Origin: Dasyornis broadbenti
Lineage: Eukaryota; Chordata; Aves; Passeriformes; Dasyornithidae
Assembly: GCA_013397935.1 (NCBI GenBank)
Contig: VZRN01004407.1
Coordinates: 2,718,186-2,782,185, forward strand
DNA: 64,000 nucleotides
Direction of reading: 5' to 3'
This document shows, in pieces, positions 23,626-36,200 of the stretch (position 1 is its first letter; every line of letters starts with the position of its first letter). The translations under genes and the position numbers were made by a program. The notes beneath the pieces were generated by a model. The model made no database searches. It was not told where the DNA came from and worked only from the letters and a program-made list of their open reading frames with translations.

Positions 23626-26219
23626 AACAACTCCCCTAAGACTCAGCATTTACAAAAAGATCCTTCCAGATAATGCTCTCAGATCTGTTTCAATTTCCTT
23701 CCTTCACTATGTTTGGTGGTTTCTGTACTATGTTGTTAACAATGAGAAGAAATATTTTTATTTTAAATTTAAGAGTCCAAGTCCTTTATCACTTGTGTTA
23801 CTGTTCAGGTGGTTATTATTCCAGGCTAGCATGACAGAGCAAGAATTAATTGATAATTTAGATTCATCTTGAAAAGTCAGCAGAACCAAGGAGAGCTGTG
23901 CACATAATTTCCACTGAATATTCTGTCAGGCTTATATTCATTATGTAGGTCCTTTCTTATTTACATGATCTTTCGAAATTGAGAGTTTACTCCAGTCTTT
24001 GGTCTACCATCCATACTTAGACTGCCTTACACTTTCTTCTTTGGTAGAGACAAATATAAATCACAGACTTACCACTTCTCAACTACTTTCAAAGATATTT
24101 CTGTCCTATAAAATACTGTGTTTAAATAGGCACCAGATAAAGACCTCACATATGTGTAAGTTTTGCCTTAAGACCAGACAGAATGGATACTCAGATGACA
24201 GTCAAAAAAAATCATGCTGTGCTTTACAGATGTATTTCATTTGAACGCTTACTAAAACAGATGTGAAATAAACATACATGTAAACATAATAAGCATTATA
24301 TATGCACACAGAATTTATCCATCTTAAGTCTAAAAAATTTGTGGCCACATTGGTATTTGCAAAACCACTTAGTTAATGATGAGGCCCCAGATCCTTTTAG
24401 CCTGGCTTTCCTTCAGCATGGTTTTGTATGACTAAAAGTATTCTTGATATTGAAAGAATTACAGTGATTTTTAATTTTCTGCACAAAAATGTGCAGACAA
24501 TGATAACCATATAGACCGTTGCACATAGCTTGGTTTCTGATTTCTTCAGTGAATAAAAAACTTGCTTACTGCCACCCAGGCTTCTTTCTGAACTGTGTTG
24601 CTTTCAGTTGTTTTAACAGCCACTTTGGTTTTCAATATATACATTTGAATGAATATCTTTTAAAGGATATTTCATCTCATTAGGTAAAATGTTATTATAA
24701 ATCTTTCACTTTTAAAAGATAAACACAATTAATATCCTCTTACAGCAGCAAGTACCCACCTGTCTTCCCCTACAAATGCTGCAGCGGACAACTAGTAATC
24801 ATCTTTTTGAGAATGGCTTTCCAGTGCTGAACGCAGTCATTTTACTGATACTGTTTACTTAGGGGCAAAGCAATCTCTGGGATGAATTCTTAGCTGATCA
24901 AGAGGGAAAATACACAATCCCAGTCAAAAGAAACAAAACCCTTTCCACTCTGAGTAGTGTTTACATTGATTCACACCACTCCAGATCTTACTCATTGCAC
25001 ACCTGCTGAGAGAGCCAGTGAGGATCTGCTTTCAGCATTTGGCTGCTCTGTGCAGTCTCCAGCACAGAGGGGAAACAGCAATCAGTTTGGGGGCAAGCAT
25101 AGAGGCTTCCTGCTATTTTAATGCAGAAAGATTTTGTATTCCTGCAGCCAGCCACCACTCTTCCGACACCCAAAACACATTCAGAGAAATTAACTTCTGC
25201 AGCTTGTCATGGCATAGAGACTTGGAAATTATTTTGACTTTCAATGCAGCACTCTCCCAAGACAACTCAAGTTTCAAGGCCCCAGATGTATATCCCATGA
25301 GAATTCTCTGCTGTGATAGTCTCTAACAGAATAAAACTGCTCTGTTCAAGTCTCTTGGGCATATATCTTTTTACCAGAAAAAGGAAGACTGTGACAGAAA
25401 ATCCCAAGCCTAAGTGATCCTAGTTGAAATCAAAGCAGAATTACAATATTTTTGATCATGCAGTGCCAATGGAGGGTAAGTGCCATTGTACACAGGGATA
25501 TTCTTCCCTATTTTCATATGCCAGGAATCTATTAGGAAAAACTTGGTTTACATTTTGTCATGTATATGAAATTATAAAAATATTTTTTAAAAAAGAAACC
25601 CAAACATGACATCAGTAATAGTTATATTTTAAAAATCCCAAGAAAAACAGAAAATAAACAAAATCCCAACATTTCCCCATAGCTAAAATCCAGCTGTTAC
25701 AAAACTTAACCAAGAGAATTACATATCATAAGGAAGTGCTGCTGTTTTTCTGTAGTACACAGCATGACAGACACAACGTTGGAGCCTGACCTGAACCAGA
25801 GGTCCCCAGGCTGCATCAGCATTAACATTTGGCCTAGCTAAAACTGTAAGTCATAGATTAATTTGGTCTCCTAAAGATACAGTTGCACTTGAATATAATA
25901 GGTATGCAACCTTCAAAATGAAAAAAAGCCACTGTGGATTCAAAAAAAAAAAATACAGCAAACTTGTTAGCACAACAGTAGTTACTGCTGGATAGGAGCT
26001 GTCATCAGTTACAGTATCTAAGGCAACTGCAGTAAATTAAAATGCTTTCTGGATTTATGGATAAGCTGGTCTGAGAAGAGTGAAGAAGCAGCAGTGGCTT
26101 GGCTTCACTGAAATAATTTGGAGAAGATTTTTATGCTTAGCGTCTTAAGAGATAAGTTTACCAATTCTTCAGCCAGTCCTAATTACAGTCACAATTTATA
26201 AAGAGCTTAAGTTATAATT
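23626..26219. other. Unique non-coding sequence with a small hairpin
   Basis: Contains a perfect 8-bp hairpin at 24478-24497 (TCTGCACA, loop AAAA, TGTGCAGA). A strong donor-like GGAGG followed by GTAAGTGC lies at about 25471-25482, inside an open frame starting at 25424, but no convincing acceptor precedes it. Opposed frames at 24988-25326 have no domains. Confidence 0.4.
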
Positions 26220-26269
26220 TGTTTGGGTTTTGGGTTTTTTTGGTGGTGTTGGTTTTTTTTTTGGTTAAG
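26220..26269 (+). repeat. T/G-rich tract with G-runs
   Basis: GTTTGGGTTTTGGG followed by GGTGGTGTTGG and long T-runs; only T and G apart from the edges. It has two GGG runs and several GG pairs, so only weak quadruplex potential. Confidence 0.7.
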
Positions 26270-26459
26270 GTTTATATCCTACTCACATTTCTGTCCCACT
26301 CCCTAGCAAGGACTTCAATGAAAGATCACACATTAGCAACTGAGATGAAAAATATGGAAAGTGGATTGTAAATACATACAGCCAGTGAAAGAGTTAACAA
26401 AAATAGTTTGCCATTCCTAGTCAGAATAATAATCACAATTTTTCAGATGCTTCATTGCA
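26270..26459. other. Unique sequence
   Basis: Nothing recognisable. Confidence 0.4.
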
Positions 26460-26990
26460 TCATAAATTGATGTTCTACAGCTGATTTGCAAATCTTTTAA
26501 TGAAAACCAGAATTAGTTAATGTTACCTGTTATACTGTTCTATACTATCATTAACACCTATATTCATCATAAATTATGGAATTTTACCTCCCCAATGTTC
26601 GGGATTTATTCTTAAATAGAGCAACTTTTGTTATGTATACATTAATCAAAACTGTTCAGCAGCATTATTCATGATTATATTTCTCATTCATTGCAGTTAA
26701 TTGCTATTTGTAATTTGGGCTATGCTCATTAAGCTCTGTGGCTCCATGGCATGCCTTGATTTTCTTGTGGAGCAAGATGAAGCCCCTACATCTAGGATTT
26801 ATTTACAGAAATATTTGGCATTTTCCTTTAAGATGAAATGAGCTTTCCAGATTTTTCTAACAATTAAGTCATTTGGTGTATGTTTTCCAGGCAGAACCCC
26901 CAAAGAGATGCCAACTCATTAGGAATAAATTCATGTAATAATTCAGCTGGATATGTGTGAAATACCCCATTGAACATTCTGGTAAATATT
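26460..26990. promoter_or_regulatory. Possible conserved non-coding element
   Basis: Long stretch without low-complexity sequence, frames or repeats, containing clustered homeodomain-type cores (GTTAATTG near 26695, GCTCATTAAG near 26725, ACAATTAAG near 26861). The look is that of a developmental enhancer or conserved element in a gene desert. This is inference from composition alone. Confidence 0.18.
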
Positions 26991-28913
26991 CATCTCTGCT
27001 AAACATAAGTTATAGCCTGTATGTCTCTAGCTCTTTTTGCAGAAATAAAAGCAACAGAAAAGCCCCATAAATGTCAACAAAACCTGAATTTAAATGAACA
27101 GACACTGGCAATTTCTAACTATGCAAGAATCTGGAGGCTAGAATTCATTTATTTATTTATTTCATATGCTGAAGGGCTCTGCAGTCAACTGGTACCTTAC
27201 TTCATAGAGTATAAAAGGGACTGGTTTAAATTTGTCATGGCAAATAAATGTATGAAATCTAATCTCTTATTCAGATAATGAAACTCAAGAACCAATCTTA
27301 GATTTAATGCTGAAAATATAAGAAAAAAAATACTGCAGGTTGTTTAGACCTGCCTGATTTTACCTTACTGGCTCTGTTCCATTCCTTATGAAATACCTTT
27401 GGCTTAGAATTGTGGGCTTTTTAATAGTACTTTAAATTAAACTTAATTCCACCTTCATATCCTCTGTACTAAAAAGAATGTTCTAAGGTTAGAAGCCATT
27501 ATGAAGTTTAAATCTGTTTGAATTACTGATCACGTTTCAGACCTATTTTAAAAAACTTTTATAATATACACCTTGAAGTTTCTGGTGAGGGCACTGTAAG
27601 ATCTGCGAAACATTATTATGATATAGTAATATTATTAACAAACTAATAATAGACGTTGAAATTCAAACACAGAATTCTTTCTCCTCTGTAACAAAATTCT
27701 TTTTCATATCCTGTCTATTTATGACATACCACAGTGATTCAACAATAGAGTTGAAGTTACCTGTTCTTATAGGCAATAAACTGCCAGGCTGAATAGCTTT
27801 CCTTAAGCACCAAATCAGAGGTGGTTACAACATGTCCTTCTTTGACAAAATAACTGCAAATCTATGACAGGTCACATTTTGATGATAAAAAGAGCTACTT
27901 GAGAAGATTTATTCTGATTATTACATGGTGTAATCAAATGACTGTGGCAGTGATTATAACAACTTGGACAAACTATTTTTTTTGGTGGAGAAGTCTTCTT
28001 TGCATCTTAAACATATTCAGTTGTGTCCCTTCTGGTTCACTTCAGGCTTTGCCCTGACAGTGCGCATATGCACAGCCTGTTATCCTATTAGCACCATAAA
28101 ATCAAAGTTTTAAATGCCTGGACTCTGATGGGAAGAGCATCTCTCTTTACAAAGACAGATTGGGGTCAAGCACAATCATGGTTCAGAGACAAGAGTGTGT
28201 GGAAATAAAATCTACTCACGGGTGACAAACCAGCTTTATCTCCCTCCATCCCAAGTCAAAAGAATACGCCCATTTCTCAGTATTAAGTCTTACTGTATCT
28301 ATTTGCAGTAAAGAGATTAATGTTAGGAATTTCATTTTAGGCTGCTGTTTTACTTTACAGTATAGATGAAGTGAGATTCAAAATTAGGCAAATGCTGTCT
28401 TTGTAAAATCATTACTCTCATGTAAAAAATGCCATTTGCTGGCAGAACACGACATGAGACATGGACTCTTCTGAGAAAGCAGCAAAAGGTGATAGACCCA
28501 GGGTCATAGTGATTATTCTTCCACTGTCATTTCCACAAAGTGACAAGCCATCCATATTTCTCAAATGCCTGAAACATTTGAAAGATTTTTTTAAAATTAA
28601 CTTTATAGGAGCACTATTTGTCAAGCAAATTACAGATCCCTATAACACGTATATGTTACATTTTGTATGTACCTCAGAAATACTGCCTGGAACAATTAAT
28701 TTAAAAATTTATCTGTTTAAATGCATACCTTAGCTCTGTATATAAACCTATTCAAATAGAGCAGATTACTAGGATAATTCTCCATTCTTTGCTACATACA
28801 GAAAATTAATTATCAAGCAAATATGTGCTTATTTTATTGCATCAATGTTATGCAAGTTCATAAAAGCTCAATTTCATGCTTCTCTAGTTCCCCCTTGAAG
28901 TGTGATTTTCCAG
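26991..28913. other. Unique non-coding sequence
   Basis: Contains a short (ATTT)4-type run at 27145-27163 and domain-less frames (27021-27278; opposed pair at 28418-28733). No gene or mobile element recognised. Confidence 0.4.
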
Positions 28914-28936
28914 CTCATTAAGGAAACAAAGGAAAG
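28914..28936 (+). other. Candidate 23-nt microexon
   Basis: Seen: a pyrimidine-rich acceptor (CTTCTCTAGTTCCCCC, then GTGATTTTCCAG) immediately precedes 23 bases, which are followed by a strong donor GGAAAG/GTGAGTGG. Two frames are open across it, giving LIKETKE or SLRKQRK. Known: vertebrate neural genes carry microexons of 3-27 nt with strong upstream pyrimidine tracts. No partner exon is recognised here, so coincidence is quite possible. Confidence 0.15.
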
Positions 28937-31117
28937 GTGAGTGGTTTACGGACACAGGTTAACACCGTCAACTGATGCAAAGAAACAAACTCTGCAAAGT
29001 TACTGTGCGCTAGACAGAGTAACAGCCGGTAAGGTATAATAGAGCAACCTTCGTTTACTGTAAACTATTAAACTACAGTAGGGCAGAAGACTGAAAATGA
29101 AATTAAACTCTGACATAGATCACCAGTAATTTTCCTTCCAGCAGCTTTGAACCCTGCAATGGATTATGCAGTGAATGTATGTACATGGCATTATGCTGTA
29201 AACATTTGCAGGACAGGAAATTATTTGCTCTGCAGATCTAAACTGGAGCAATTTCAACCATATAGGAAAACTTTGAGAACATTAACTATATTGTGTATTA
29301 CAAGAAAAAATAAGTAGGACATTCCAAACAAAAACAAACAAAACTTGGACAGGATTCAATATAGAAGAATGCCTTTATAAATATTTTATGTAGACATCGA
29401 GTGCCTTTCAAAGAAAAGGCACCTTCTCACTAATTCTCTTAGCAAAATGCTTGTTTCCCTTGTTCAGCGGAAGATATAGAAAGTTAAGAAAAGCTAATTT
29501 TTCTTTTAAACAATCTCTCTTGTTATTTGAAGTTATTTGTTTTAGAACTGTTTTCCCAGTGGAACAGTAACAAAAATGTCACATCACAAGGGAACCAACA
29601 TTCCCCAATAATGAAACATCACTCAGAAGAAAATATTTTCAATACTTGCAGGATTTGCAGTGAAATCTTCAACACTTCAATATTTCATGATCACTTTCAA
29701 AGCCTTCTGTTTTGATCATATGAAAAATCAGGCTTGAAGAATTCCAAGGAACTGAAAGCACAACCAGCTGAATCCAAAACTCCAGTGACTTTCATTTTTA
29801 CAGCTCTCATAGAAATGTGACACACATATCCCAAAGTGAAGAGGCAAAGTAAACCACAAAATGAATTTAGAATGGGTTCATGCAACTGACATCGCCTCAT
29901 CAGCATGGTACAGATGTCCACAGCTCCACATGTACCGTTTACAGATAGAACGTGTTCCTACTATGGTTTCAAGACTACAATACCGCTAAGCTCATACACT
30001 GAAACTAGATCATGGTCTAGACAGTGCACTTGTGTACAATCTGATAAAAGAAACAAATCTAGAAATGGTACATTCAACAACTTTAAAAAAATCAGCAGCA
30101 TCTGCATTTCCCATTTTGCCCCATTGTTTATTTTTTTGCTACCCCTTTGAATTTATTTTAATGCTATACAGCATTTTAAGACACAAGAAGGGGTCATTCA
30201 AGAATACTTAGTGCCTTACTAATCCAGACTGCATTCTTAATCAGAAGAAATTTCAAAATATCTATTTATAAATTACTAAATTAGTTCTTCTTAAAACTGG
30301 ATATTTGTAAAGAACTCTAATAATTTTCACTTTAAGGATTGATTTGCCTTTAATTTGGTTGCTATAGAAACCTTGGGACTCAATAATTGGATATTGTGCT
30401 ATAAAAAAATTAGAGAATCCACAGATGGACAGAGACACTCAAATTCCTTGTGCAGATTTGAAAACCTTGGCCTAAAAACATAGTTACTTGTGGTATCAGG
30501 TTTTAGAAAGTTAAAATTATTTTTATTAGTGTATTTCAAGACCAGAGTGGATAACCAGAATTACCAGAGCAATCTGGTCTGGTTTGGCAATTGGCCTTTC
30601 TTGGAGTGGGAATTTAGACTGGAAATCTTCTGAGGATCCTTCCAATTAGAATTATTCTGTGCCTTCTTAGAAATAGCTCCTGAATGCATCTGCTGAAAGA
30701 TTTGCACACTGATAGTTTAAGTAAGGCTGAGTACAATGTTATGCAGTGATAAACTAGATTACAATCTACATTGGATCACAATGTAAATCGCTCTTGAAAA
30801 AAAACACACCCTGCTGCTGTTAAAAAGAAGGAATCTATGAGGCAGAACCACAGGACCTGGGAGACCTACACCAAGATTATTTTAACACCAATCACTGGTT
30901 AATCTGAATTATTCTGACAGACAAGTATGCAAATATTTGCCTACACTGTCAAGTTTCTGATTTTAGAAAATGCATTAAGTTTTTCCTGGCATATATCCAT
31001 GCACAAAGGGTAAGATCTTACGAGGAACTTACATTCCCAGAATTGCACAAAAATGTACATCTACCCTCACCATGCCAGTGTAAAAAAAGTGAAAAACAGT
31101 TAAAATGCCTGGCTTAC
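28937..31117. other. Unique non-coding sequence with a small hairpin
   Basis: Contains a perfect 8-bp hairpin at 29401-29422 (GTGCCTTT, loop CAAAGA, AAAGGCAC), a short A/C tract at 29322-29344, and domain-less frames at 29527-30150. No gene supported. Confidence 0.4.
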
Positions 31118-31144
31118 CTTGACAGCAGACTTTTGTTCAGCCAT
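31118..31144 (-). other. Candidate first coding exon (ATG to donor)
   Basis: Seen on the minus strand: TATAAAAG (31219-31226), about 75 bases later an ATG at 31144, then MAEQKSAVK encoded without interruption to a strong donor AAG/GTAAGC (exon end 31118). The spacing would put a transcription start near 31195 and a 5' UTR of about 50 bases. I do not recognise this N-terminus and see no matching second exon. Single coincidences of this kind are expected in a window this size. Confidence 0.13.
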
Positions 31145-31218
31145 GAAGTCAGTAAACATTACAGCTTTTTAATCTTTCATTAAACTATTACCATGAATTA
31201 CAGCAGTGTCTACTCTTG

Positions 31219-31226
31219 CTTTTATA
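31219..31226 (-). promoter_or_regulatory. TATA-box-like sequence
   Basis: TATAAAAG on the minus strand, correctly spaced upstream of the candidate first exon at 31118-31144. No CpG island, CCAAT box or GC box is obvious upstream. TATA words are common in AT-rich DNA, so the support is weak. Confidence 0.12.
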
Positions 31227-34200
31227 GATAATTTAAGATAGTCAGGATTGTCTCAAACTAAAACTACTCTGAGTAGCCCTGCTGAGAGAAGGTATGACAC
31301 CACATGGCCTTGAGCTGCGGTTTTGTGAACTGTGGATATAGCTGGAGCAAAACCAGAGAACAACAGTGAGTGGACATATGATAAATTTTACCAGATTTCT
31401 GAGTAGACACTGAAAGGTGGATAGCAAGAGTACTATTAACAGAAAATAAGCACAAACAATAACTTTCTTAAGCAACTGAGAAAATATTCCGAATTGTTTT
31501 GTCAATTTGGTTTCCATAAGTTATGCAGAAGTCCAAAATTGTCAATTTTAAGAAATTCCTGCTAGTTCACACAGATTTCGTTGAGCCTTTTGTGTGCAAC
31601 CAGAGTTCCAGCCTGTACCAAACTGTTTTCAGTGCCTCAAGTACTCACAGTGATGTGTTGCAATGGCAAAGCTAAGAAACGAGCGAGTTCCTCATTGTTA
31701 CTGCTTCCATGGACCTTGTCTTCACAGATAAAAGACAGGGAGTAGTAATTCAAGCTCTGCTTCTGTTTCTTAGTGAACTTCAGCCTCCAGAAGCCACAGA
31801 CATATGAATTCCTCTTTTACTTTATGTTCTTTTTCCACTTAAGTACTAATTAATTCTATATGTAATGGAGGCTCTTTTTCTAACATGTGCCAAGACCTTA
31901 ATACAAGCAATTGGGCAGATCTTCAATATAACTTCATTGACTTTTAATGATTTACAACAGATGAGAATCTGTCTTCAAAAAGTATACTACTAATTAACTT
32001 ATGAAGAGTTGGCTGCTTGCAGTATTTAATATAATTCTTGCATGTTCCTAAGCATGCGCCTGAATTTCAATGAAACTTGTACCAATAGATAGATATTGAC
32101 ATTCGCATGAATACCAAATGAGTTCATTAGCACTTGCCCTGCCACAGTGAATACCTGCTGAATTTATAATTGAGTGGCCTTCAAATGAAACTGCTGGCCA
32201 CATGTCTTAGGCTCCAACTGCTTTCCATCAAATCCCAAGCTTTTTTACCTTGTCTATTTTTTATTTGTGAAATGGACTTAAATAGGAGGGGAAAAAGAAT
32301 TAGCAAAGAGACAAGAGGCAGACATACTTACTGCACTGAGATTTTGACCTAATTCAATACAGTATATTTAGGAATGTGATTCCAGTCTGTAAAGGGTCTA
32401 TCAAAAAAAGATTAATCCTTTACACTTTTCCAAATAAAATCGTTTGCTTAATAATTAAGAGAGAACTGAAATGCCTTTTGGTGAGGGGCAAAGGTTAGAA
32501 GTGCACTTCCATCTTTCAAAAGTGCTTTTCATGCGGCAGTAACTCTGTAGGTTCTGGCAATATACCTTAAGCTCTTGGCTGCTTATTAGCTCATAGCACT
32601 CCCCCTCACAGCATCCTTTCATAGTGGTTTGGCAGCTGGTTTACATCCATTTCCCACACGTACAGTTTTCCCCTAGTCTAAAACATGTTATAGCCAGGTC
32701 GTCTTCAATACTGTTGTTAACATTTACACTGCTTGCAAAATGGCAGTGAGGAAAAATGAAAGATAATATGGAGGCCGAAGGGGGAACACAGAACAGCATC
32801 AACAAAGAGTTGTTCTCCCCAACTAAACACTAATGTACCTGAAAGCATTTGCAATTTGCAGAGACCAAAGAGAGTTAGGAGTGAAGGACAAAGCCTGGAA
32901 GCCTACAGTAGTTAAAGGTAATTGACCTTGAATGTGAATTTAGCAGTGAGAGAGAGAGAAAGAGCAGAGAAGATTGGAGGTACAGGAGGACAGCCGCCTT
33001 ATTTTTCAGATGAATGACACCTTTTTTAAAAGGGAAAAGTAGGTAGCATGTAAAAGTAAGAAAGGAACAAGTAAAGCCTATACATCTATTGATGGCTGAA
33101 TTTTCTGATGACAAACTAAAATCCTGGAATGAAATTTCTTAGCAATTAGCCATTAGCTAGGAGTCCTCATATGCAAAACACTCAGAATCCAATAAGGTGA
33201 AATTGTTTTCGTGAGAGACTGATTATGTCTTATCCTTCATCTGAAGTTTCAGTATGTTTGAGTCCCATTGATATTAACTAGACTGGAACACCATTCTGTG
33301 AAGTTAGAAACAAAATCTAATAGAAACAAAATGGGATGCAAGAGGCAGACACACAAACTGACCACTGCAGCATACACACAACTAAAATTATTTTTGGATA
33401 TAGCCATCTTATTATGATTCCGTACATGAACGCATATAATATATACCTATGTAAAAGTTATAACACTAACTCATTTGTGCCCATTCTTGTAGGACGCTAA
33501 CAGAATTTCGTATGCAGAGAAATACACATGACCTCAAAATCTATGTACTGGAAAAGACTCTGCTGCTTAGACAATGAAAGAAGAGATTGAAATCAACATC
33601 CCTCCACCACATTAGATAAATTCTGGTTTTGGAAATTTGATGGCCTGAAACACTAACACAGATGGGGAAAGCATGAGAGATTAACTCCCCTCCTGTAACA
33701 GGAAAGAAAGAATTTACAATATCTTTTTACACATGACATAATTTCCAGACTGTTCTAACCTCAAAACAGAACATATGTGAGCAAGAGAATGAGTAGACCT
33801 TTTTCACCCTGTTCTTTTTCTTTATGCAATAAGATCTATGAATATCTCCAACAAGTACATCAAAATGAAAAATAATCTTAAAATGCTCCAAATGATCAGT
33901 TCAGTTTTCTGAAGCAAATATAAACATTCTGAGATTAAGGAAAAGCTATCACTGGTAAAGGGGAGAGGATGATGTATGAATTCTGTCAGGTGAGCAGTTC
34001 GAAGCTCTAAAAAAGTCATCCTCACATGCTACCTTCTTAAGGCTAGCTTCTTAACATCCTGTTGCCCTTTTTGATTTTACAGAAGATGATTTGTATGGAC
34101 ATTAATATAAGTTGCAAAATGTTTGGAAAAAGGTCTGTCTACAGGATTCTAAGCGTGAACATAATTTTTTTTTTCCTCCTCACTTTCATCACAACAGAAT

Positions 34201-36171
34201 TTGTGTACATGAGTAAGCAATTTCAACACAAAGTGATAGAACTTCCACTTTTTCTCAGTGGAGCCTTTTTTAAGATTTGCAAGCATTAAAAGGGATTGTT
34301 TTTCTCCAGTAAGGCCCAGAGGTATCCAGTTATATTGTAGGAAGCAGAACAGATTGCCATTGTTTTCAAAAGGTAAAATCCTTTTGTACCATGCAGGTAG
34401 CTTAAACAATCCCTAAATGCACAGAGCCCTCATGGAAAGAGAGGCTCCTGGATGCAGCCTCTCACTGAGATATGAGTATGTTGTGAGTCCTTCTTTCATC
34501 TTGGCTTTGGCCCAACTCAATGTTTAATGCTAATGCGAGAAATCAGATTTGTTCAGGAAAAAGCTAATTTTTCCCAAGTTCAACACCTGGGCATGGAAAA
34601 CCATAGCATTATCTTGTACATTCACTCGAATCTTGTGATTAGAAATGTTCTCATAGAGGGCAAAATCTGTCCTGTATGTTGGGGCTGTATAAACAGACGC
34701 CCATCTGACTTCAGAGAGTCATTTGCTTGGAACACAGGCTGGTTGAGAGTGAAAGTATTTGGAAAAAGGATAATATTGCCATGCTGAAAGACATCCCACT
34801 TTTAAGAGGCTGGTTCAAACAGGAAAGCAGCCTAGATGCCACGGCTGATTTGTGTATGATTCTGTACTTCAAACAGTCCTGCATAAACAGACACAGTTAT
34901 TAAAGAATAGCTGCCTAATATTTCCGTCCATAACAGGGTTTCATTTGCTTTCATTTTTTCCTTTGAGGGAGAAAATTTCTCAGGAAAGAATGATTCTATT
35001 CTTTCATAGGCAATACCACCAAACTGTTTTTCTCTATTTGGAACCCCCAATATGGAGTCTAACTCAGCAGCAACATTGAAGTAGTCCCATTTTAAGTGTT
35101 TCTTACTTGTACAGAATTTTATAAGATTAAAAGGACTTCTTTTTGTTTAAATGGTGTTCTTGGAGCCTTGGTTCATTTTAGTTTTACTTTCAATACTCCT
35201 GGATGCTGTCAAAATGTAGGCCTCATGCCAGAAGATGAATTCCTGTTAACAGGGAAACTTAACAGGACACAATGAACCCACATCGCGGAAATTTTCTAGT
35301 AAAAACAAGGTACAGTATTTGAATAGGACCTTTTTTCTTTTATTCTTTAAATAAATGAGAGGAAACAATTCTGCCAACGTTACTATGTCAAGGCTTTGTG
35401 AATTTCACTATTTCTAGCAGTAGTTTTATTCCACTAAATATGGACTTTAGTGCTTCTGATTAATGGCAAGAAGCACAGATTATTATGTTAAGAGCAATGA
35501 ACACGTGGGTCATTACAGCCGTACCACACTTGGATCAGGTATAGAGTAGCAGCCTGGAGTGCATCTATCCCTGTATCCAGAAAGATGCTGAGCTCTAGTT
35601 TAAAACTGTGCACAAATCTAGCAACACTAGACTGGCTGTGGCTTGACCACTAACACATTTGAAGTCGTGCATTTGTTTAATTTCTCCAACGACTTAGACC
35701 AGAATCCAGAGCGCTTCATAGCACAAACGCAAAGCTCCTGCACAAAAAGTTGGAATTATACTCCGTGATTTGCTGCATGTTCAGTGATCCTGGTTGCGAG
35801 AAGCTGCTGAGATAGGAGAGGAAGAGAATCACTGTTTTGTGCTCTCATCTTGGATAGCTACCAACCCTCTCATAAAGAGCAGACAAAGACAGGCTCTTAG
35901 AGGATCATGTGCATGGATTTTGTTATTTAACTTTTGGAGTCTGTGTGAGCACCTGCATCTAAGCTGGTCATCTCAGGTGCCCTTATACCGACTGTAATCT
36001 AGACAATAAAAACGTATCAAGGGTTCAACTCTAACTCATTTTAAAACAACCATTAACTTCTGATCATCTGAACTGCACCACTGATGACAGGAGCTGCCCA
36101 GGGTGACTTAGATGTGCATACATCATACTTGGGATATGCACTCATATTTATTCAGATGAATCCCGTTTTCA
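31227..36171. other. Unique non-coding sequence
   Basis: Includes a GA-rich patch at 32945-32995 and AT-rich DNA. Frames at 34062-34787 and 34832-35079 overlap on both strands and have no domains. No RNA gene, transposon or recognisable exon. Confidence 0.4.
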
Positions 36172-36200
36172 CTTGCAGCAGTGGCTTCCACTGCTGCAAG
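36172..36200. repeat. Perfect 13-bp hairpin with 3-base loop
   Basis: CTTGCAGCAGTGG (36172-36184) and CCACTGCTGCAAG (36188-36200) are exact reverse complements around CTT. The stem is GC-balanced in an AT-rich setting and is the longest uninterrupted tight stem I found. At 29 bases it is too short for a canonical pre-miRNA. It could be a palindromic protein site, a cruciform, or a replication-slippage product. Confidence 0.9.

Noticed and set aside
23464..23649. 61-codon minus-strand hydrophobic frame
   Set aside because: Complement of a purine-rich stretch; the F/L/S content is a composition effect.
33990..34010. GTTCGA word suggesting a tRNA T-arm
   Set aside because: No acceptor stem, D-arm or anticodon arm can be folded around it.
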